Shown piece after piece: positions 6,838-9,552 of a stretch of DNA of 9,552 nt; the stretch's first letter is position 1; each line of letters opens with the position of its first letter. Below the pieces are notes generated by a model that saw only the letters and a program-made list of their open reading frames with translations, did not search any database and had not been told where the DNA came from. The stretch is taken from NCBI GenBank assembly GCA_029880625.1, contig JAOUOA010000069.1, forward strand, positions 1 through 9,552. Reading direction: 5' to 3'. Source of the DNA: Spirochaetia bacterium (GTDB lineage: Bacteria; Spirochaetota; Leptospiria; Leptospirales; Leptonemataceae). A program made the position numbers and the translations under genes.

Positions 6838-7634
6838 TATCTTTTCATCGCAATGGCAGTTCCGAGCATGGAATCCGAAGTTGTAATCGACTTAGAATTG
6901 GACTCATAGGCTCTCTGCGCTACAATCATATTCACCATTTCTTCAACAATTTTCACATTGGACATTTCAACAAATCCTTGAAGAATCGATCCCATGCCTT
7001 CAAGACCCGGCGTCCCCTGAATTTCAGGACCGCTTGCCACGGTTTCTTTAAAAAGATTTTTGCCAATCGCCTGAAGACCGGCGGGATTTACAAAACGAAA
7101 AAGATCAATCTGACCGATTCGTGTGGGCCGCAGATCATCGCCTATTTTAACGGAAGCTTCCCCCGATTCGCTTACCATAAAAGTGCTGTTGATCGCTCCA
7201 GGCGGAAGCGTAATGGGAGGCTCAAGCAGATATCCGTTTGATGTAACCACCTGCTGTCTGGAGTCAATCTTAAAGCTGCCGTCTCTTGAAAAACCGAACG
7301 ATCCGTCCGGCATGAGAATTTTGAAAAAACCAACTTCCGAAGCTATGGCCATGTCAAATTTATTGCCTGTATGCTGCAGGCTGCCTATTTCAAACAGCTT
7401 CTGCGTGGCTGCAACCCTGGTTCCATGCCCTACATAGACTCCTGTTGGAATTTCAGAAACTGCCGTTGCAGGCGTACCTGCAAGAACCTGCTGCTGATAG
7501 ATCAGATCTTCAAAATCAGCCCGGTTCTTTTTAAATCCTATTGTATTGACGTTTGAAAGGTTATTGGCAACTGTATCGATATGATATTGCTGTGCTGTCA
7601 TACCCGTTGCGGCTGTCCATAATGATCTTAACAT
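6837..7634 (-). CDS. flgG: Flagellar distal rod protein FlgG
   Basis: Subunit of the distal rod, exported through the flagellar type III system (no signal peptide, as expected). The 265 residues match E. coli FlgG (260). The N-terminal rod signature is MLRSLWTAATGMTAQQ with ANNLSNVNTIGFKK (23-36), followed by RADFEDLIYQQ (38-48). GSFGFSRDGSFKID and TSNGYLLEPPITLPPGA are FlgG-typical, and the C-terminal helix contains FVEMSNVKIVEEMVNMIVAQRAYESNSK, which pairs with the N-terminal helix in the rod. FlgF is the nearest alternative, but length, the ITLPPGA-type segment and position before flgA favour FlgG. No Shine-Dalgarno is evident before the ATG at 7634 (only GGTG about 8 bases upstream). It is the first gene of the flagellar operon here; upstream are an A tract and a hairpin rather than flgF. 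Confidence 0.95.
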   Translation of the reverse strand: MLRSLWTAATGMTAQQYHIDTVANNLSNVNTIGFKKNRADFEDLIYQQQVLAGTPATAVSEIPTGVYVGHGTRVAATQKLFEIGSLQHTGNKFDMAIASEVGFFKILMPDGSFGFSRDGSFKIDSRQQVVTSNGYLLEPPITLPPGAINSTFMVSESGEASVKIGDDLRPTRIGQIDLFRFVNPAGLQAIGKNLFKETVASGPEIQGTPGLEGMGSILQGFVEMSNVKIVEEMVNMIVAQRAYESNSKSITTSDSMLGTAIAMKR

Positions 7635-7655
7635 AATTACACCATCGGTATTTTA

Positions 7656-7666
7656 TTTTTTTTTTT
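7656..7666 (-). repeat. 11-base A tract upstream of flgG
   Basis: On the minus strand eleven consecutive A, then T and four A, lie 22 bases before the flgG ATG. This is the longest homopolymer I see in the window. It could act as an UP-element-like or curvature-prone promoter part, or be prone to slippage. No function is shown. Confidence 0.6.
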
Positions 7667-7671
7667 AACAG

Positions 7672-7708
7672 AGCATCTGAAAAAAATCTCCTTCTTTTTT
7701 CAGATGCT
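7672..7708 (-). repeat. Perfect 14-bp inverted repeat between the methyltransferase and flgG
   Basis: Arms 7672-7685 and 7695-7708 (AGCATCTGAAAAAA and its complement) are perfectly paired around a 9-base loop. The basal 8 bp contain the G/C pairs and the upper 6 are A-T. It sits 45 bases after the methyltransferase stop, where a terminator would be expected. On the minus strand, however, it is followed by CTGTTAAAA rather than a U run, and on the plus strand by only a mixed TTCTATTTT. It may be a non-canonical terminator, an mRNA stabiliser, or a leader element of flgG. On the minus strand the loop reads GAAGGAGAT and contains an AAGGAG core. Confidence 0.6.
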
Positions 7709-7752
7709 TTCTATTTTGTCATCCGTCTTCAGACATCCTGTCAGAATTTATT

Positions 7753-8973
7753 TCAATGCTTTCTTAATACAAGACATCGGTTTGAATTGGTTCCTTTAAC
7801 ATTATTTTTTACATCCCAGCAGTTTGCCAGTTTGGTAAATTTCTGGCTGTTGATAAAAACCTTTTCCGCCCTGAGTATTCCTCCTTTTGTCTTCAAAGGC
7901 AGTTGATCCATTAAAAGCTGCTCCAGATTCATCACTTTTCCGCCGTAAACAACTTCTCCCACTTCGATCACAGCCCTTCCTCCTGGTTCCAGGATTCTTC
8001 CCATTTCAACCATGACATCTTTCATGAAATCTGTCCAGTCCTCCGGATTGGACAGAATGGAAAGACGGATTTTTTTCAGTTCTTCCTCAACATCCAGAAA
8101 CCAGGCTCTCATCCAGTTATCGAGAACATAATTCACCTTATCAAGAAAAGGGGGCGATGTGACTATAAGAGCAATACTTTCGTCTTCTACAGATTGAAGA
8201 TCCCTTGCATCATGACCGGTATAATAATTTTTTTCTGAAGAGACATGATACTCTTCAGGAAGAGGACGGGAAAGGTCCCGTTTCATTTTTCTTATAATTC
8301 TCTCTTTAATATTTTTATATTCGGGACGGATCCCCCGCTTTTTATTATTCCGCATCTGTGCAACAGGCATAATTGAAATCTGCGGGAAAGAATAAACAGA
8401 AAAAAAACCATCTGAATGGCCATGCAGTCTTGAGAGAGCTGTAAGTCCAATATAACGAACTGCAGGGTCATCGCTATCATTTAATATTTTTCTTAAATTC
8501 AGGATCTCAGAAAGAGTCTCTTTATGAAAAAATGGCGAAAGTCTTTCTGCATCTTTTTTTACAGGTTTTGACGAAAGATTCAGTTTAAGACCTTTGAGAG
8601 TTTGTTCAAGAGTATCTAGTTCAGGAATTTTTCTCCGTGAAGAAGCCAGGAAAGCAGAAATAGGACTCAAATCATTATGAACTCCGGAAAATCCGAGCAT
8701 ATTTCCCTGAATAACTGTCGTTCCTCTGCCGCCAAAAGGGTCCAGGATCATTCCTGCATTTTTTTTTGCCAGGTAGGTTCGTATAAAAAAATCAGGCAAT
8801 TCCGGTTTAAATGAGGCCCTGTAGCTTACAGTATAATGAAGAGGATGCATCTGTCTTTGACGGGACGTCCAGAGTTCCCCAACCTCAACCGGCAAATTTT
8901 CCTGTTTCCCTGCATTTCCGGTATAAAAATCTTTTGCTATATATAAATCAGAGGCAAGATTATTTTTTTTCAT
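7753..8973 (-). CDS. Solitary DNA amino-methyltransferase, probably cytosine-N4 (alpha-like motif order)
   Basis: Predicted SAM-dependent DNA methyltransferase of 406 residues. The SAM-binding motif I is LDPFGGRGTT (77-86), followed by an acidic motif II region at GVHNDLSP (97-104). The catalytic motif IV is VTSPPF (271-276), followed by DKVNYVLDNWMRAWF. Later strands are ILEPGGRAVIEVGE (327-340) and the terminal TNSNRCLVLRK. The order motif I then IV, with about 185 residues between, fits an alpha-like layout with the target-recognition part in the middle (HGHSDGFFSVYSFPQISIMP at 184-203 and a basic region to 235). TSPPF/Y is typical of N4-cytosine enzymes, but N6-adenine cannot be excluded. 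From memory, similar GHSxGFFSVY segments occur in phage and orphan methylases. No Shine-Dalgarno precedes ATG 8973, and the next Met (42) would remove conserved-looking N-terminal sequence. No endonuclease gene is adjacent. Confidence 0.88.
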   Translation of the reverse strand: MKKNNLASDLYIAKDFYTGNAGKQENLPVEVGELWTSRQRQMHPLHYTVSYRASFKPELPDFFIRTYLAKKNAGMILDPFGGRGTTVIQGNMLGFSGVHNDLSPISAFLASSRRKIPELDTLEQTLKGLKLNLSSKPVKKDAERLSPFFHKETLSEILNLRKILNDSDDPAVRYIGLTALSRLHGHSDGFFSVYSFPQISIMPVAQMRNNKKRGIRPEYKNIKERIIRKMKRDLSRPLPEEYHVSSEKNYYTGHDARDLQSVEDESIALIVTSPPFLDKVNYVLDNWMRAWFLDVEEELKKIRLSILSNPEDWTDFMKDVMVEMGRILEPGGRAVIEVGEVVYGGKVMNLEQLLMDQLPLKTKGGILRAEKVFINSQKFTKLANCWDVKNNVKGTNSNRCLVLRKH

Positions 8974-8987
8974 ATCATATTTGTTTA

Positions 8988-9005
8988 TTTATATTAAAAT
9001 ATAAA
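8988..9005. repeat. AT-only palindrome upstream of the methyltransferase
   Basis: TTTATATT, two bases, then AATATAAA form a perfect 8-bp inverted repeat, starting 15 bases before the methyltransferase ATG on the minus strand. It could overlap the -10 region or serve as an operator. In AT-rich DNA it may also be chance. Confidence 0.35.
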
Positions 9006-9188
9006 TCTTTTACTAAAGTTCCCTGTAATATCTAAAGGATCGGTAAAGAAGCATGAGCAGACGGAAAATTTCCTGCAGATGCTTGAATAAAATATGATTT
9101 TGCCGGGAAGGATGGAACAAATTTGAGTGGCCGTACCGGATGATCTTAAATTTATTGTCACATGATGGAAATTTTTTTCATACTAAAG

Positions 9189-9232
9189 AAGGAAATTCAG
9201 TCATGAAAGGAAAGAGACTCTGAAATTTCCTT
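9189..9232. repeat. Bulged inverted repeat in the ferredoxin upstream region
   Basis: Arms 9189-9200 (AAGGAAATTCAG) and 9220-9232 (CTGAAATTTCCTT) pair over 12 bp with one bulged A and a 19-base loop. There is no U run on either side, so it does not look like a rho-independent terminator. It may be an operator or an RNA leader element if transcription starts upstream. Confidence 0.4.
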
Positions 9233-9294
9233 ATTAAAGTAAAGGGTTCCAATTCCCTTAGCTGCAATAATAAAAGAAAATATAAATTTTCCGC

Positions 9295-9300
9295 AGGAGA
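9295..9300 (+). promoter_or_regulatory. Ribosome binding site of the ferredoxin gene
   Basis: AGGAGA is 7 bases before ATG 9308, the strongest Shine-Dalgarno in the window, and it fixes the start of this short gene. Confidence 0.8.
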
Positions 9301-9307
9301 TCCAGAT

Positions 9308-9529
9308 ATGCCAGAGAAAGTTGTTACTGTTGATAAAGATGACTGCACCGCATGCAGCCAGTGCGCTGACAATCTGCCTAAATATTTCAGAATGGACGAC
9401 GATGGCATAGCAGAGTCACATATTGACGGAGAAAAGATTAATAAGGCTGCTATACCGGACGATGACCAGAAACTCGTTGAAAATGAAATTAATGAATGCC
9501 CCGGTGAATGCATTCACTGGCAAAAATAA
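9308..9529 (+). CDS. Small single [4Fe-4S] cluster ferredoxin
   Basis: Soluble cytosolic electron carrier of 73 residues. Cysteines 13, 16 and 19 (DCTACSQC) and C64 in ECPGEC supply the CxxCxxC...CP pattern of monocluster [4Fe-4S] ferredoxins. C68 is an extra cysteine of the CPGECI type seen in many such proteins and may form a disulfide or stay free. The central part is very acidic (DDDGIAE, IPDDDQ), as expected for docking to basic redox partners, and LPKYFRMDDDG after the first cysteines is the usual P-x-x-F-x-x-D-D-x-G segment. The length fits the family (about 60-80). The partner cannot be told: no reductase, P450 or oxidoreductase lies in view, and only 23 bases follow the stop, too few to see a terminator or next gene. 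It is divergent from the methyltransferase. Confidence 0.93.
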   Translation: MPEKVVTVDKDDCTACSQCADNLPKYFRMDDDGIAESHIDGEKINKAAIPDDDQKLVENEINECPGECIHWQK

Positions 9530-9552
9530 AAAACAGCCTGTCCAATAAACAA

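Larger units (their letters stand above)
8974..9307. other. 334-base intergenic region between divergent methyltransferase and ferredoxin genes
   Basis: No convincing gene. It should contain the promoters of both divergent genes. From left to right it holds an AT palindrome (8988-9005), a plus-strand frame starting at ATG 9053 that is stopped after 14 codons by TGA at 9095 but then stays open to 9226, a bulged inverted repeat (9189-9232), a short GGG/CCC inverted repeat (9242-9259), and TATAAA at 9281-9286, which could be a -10 box for the ferredoxin although no good -35 lies 17 bases upstream. Confidence 0.6.

Noticed and set aside
9240..9260. T-arm-like GGGTTCCAATTCCC suggesting a tRNA
   Set aside because: The loop is one base too long for a T-arm, position 57 would be a pyrimidine, and no anticodon or acceptor stem can be built around it.
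9178..9513. 111-codon minus-strand frame over the ferredoxin
   Set aside because: Shadow of the ferredoxin, whose cysteine pattern and ribosome site are clear.
1..9552. CRISPR array, insertion sequence or prophage
   Set aside because: No spaced direct repeats, transposase, terminal inverted repeats with target duplication, or phage structural genes were seen; the methyltransferase alone is not enough.

Overview
The window reads as chromosomal core DNA from a flagellated, diderm bacterium. Base composition looks moderately AT-rich (roughly 40-45% GC by eye). The best guess is a spirochaete of the Leptospira type. The grounds are a flgG-flgA-flgH-flgI-flgJ block that keeps P- and L-ring genes, a FlgJ without a muramidase domain, a FlgH with no lipoprotein cysteine, and weak or absent Shine-Dalgarno sites in front of several genes. 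The assignment is an inference from gene content, not from any marker gene.

Left block (1-3458, plus strand): the nearly complete catalytic subunit of aspartate carbamoyltransferase (pyrB, a few N-terminal residues missing off the window edge). After a 156-base AT-rich gap comes a tightly packed three-gene unit: an alpha/beta hydrolase of the monoacylglycerol-lipase/S33 type, a membrane-anchored protein of unknown role with a possible carbohydrate-binding-like beta-sandwich, and panB (ketopantoate hydroxymethyltransferase, pantothenate/CoA synthesis). Gaps are 9 bases and 1 base, so the three are probably co-transcribed.

Middle block (3455-7634, minus strand): a flagellar operon in the order flgG (distal rod), flgA (P-ring chaperone), flgH (L-ring), flgI (P-ring), flgJ (rod-binding cap). 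The flgG/flgA junction is a TAATG overlap, and flgH and flgI are 5 bases apart. The last gene, flgJ, meets panB tail to tail: their TAA stops overlap in one TTAA palindrome, leaving no room for an intergenic terminator.

Right block (7635-9552): a 118-base spacer holds a perfect 14-bp inverted repeat and an 11-base A tract just upstream of flgG. Next, on the minus strand, is a solitary DNA methyltransferase of the amino-MTase (probably N4-cytosine) type with no visible restriction partner. A 334-base non-coding stretch follows, with two inverted repeats and a possible decayed reading frame. Last, on the plus strand, is a small single-cluster ferredoxin with a strong ribosome binding site.

I see no CRISPR array, insertion sequence, tRNA, rRNA or prophage. 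The points most worth a second look are the FlgH that seems unable to be lipid-anchored, the orphan methyltransferase, and the hairpin/A-tract leader in front of the flagellar operon.
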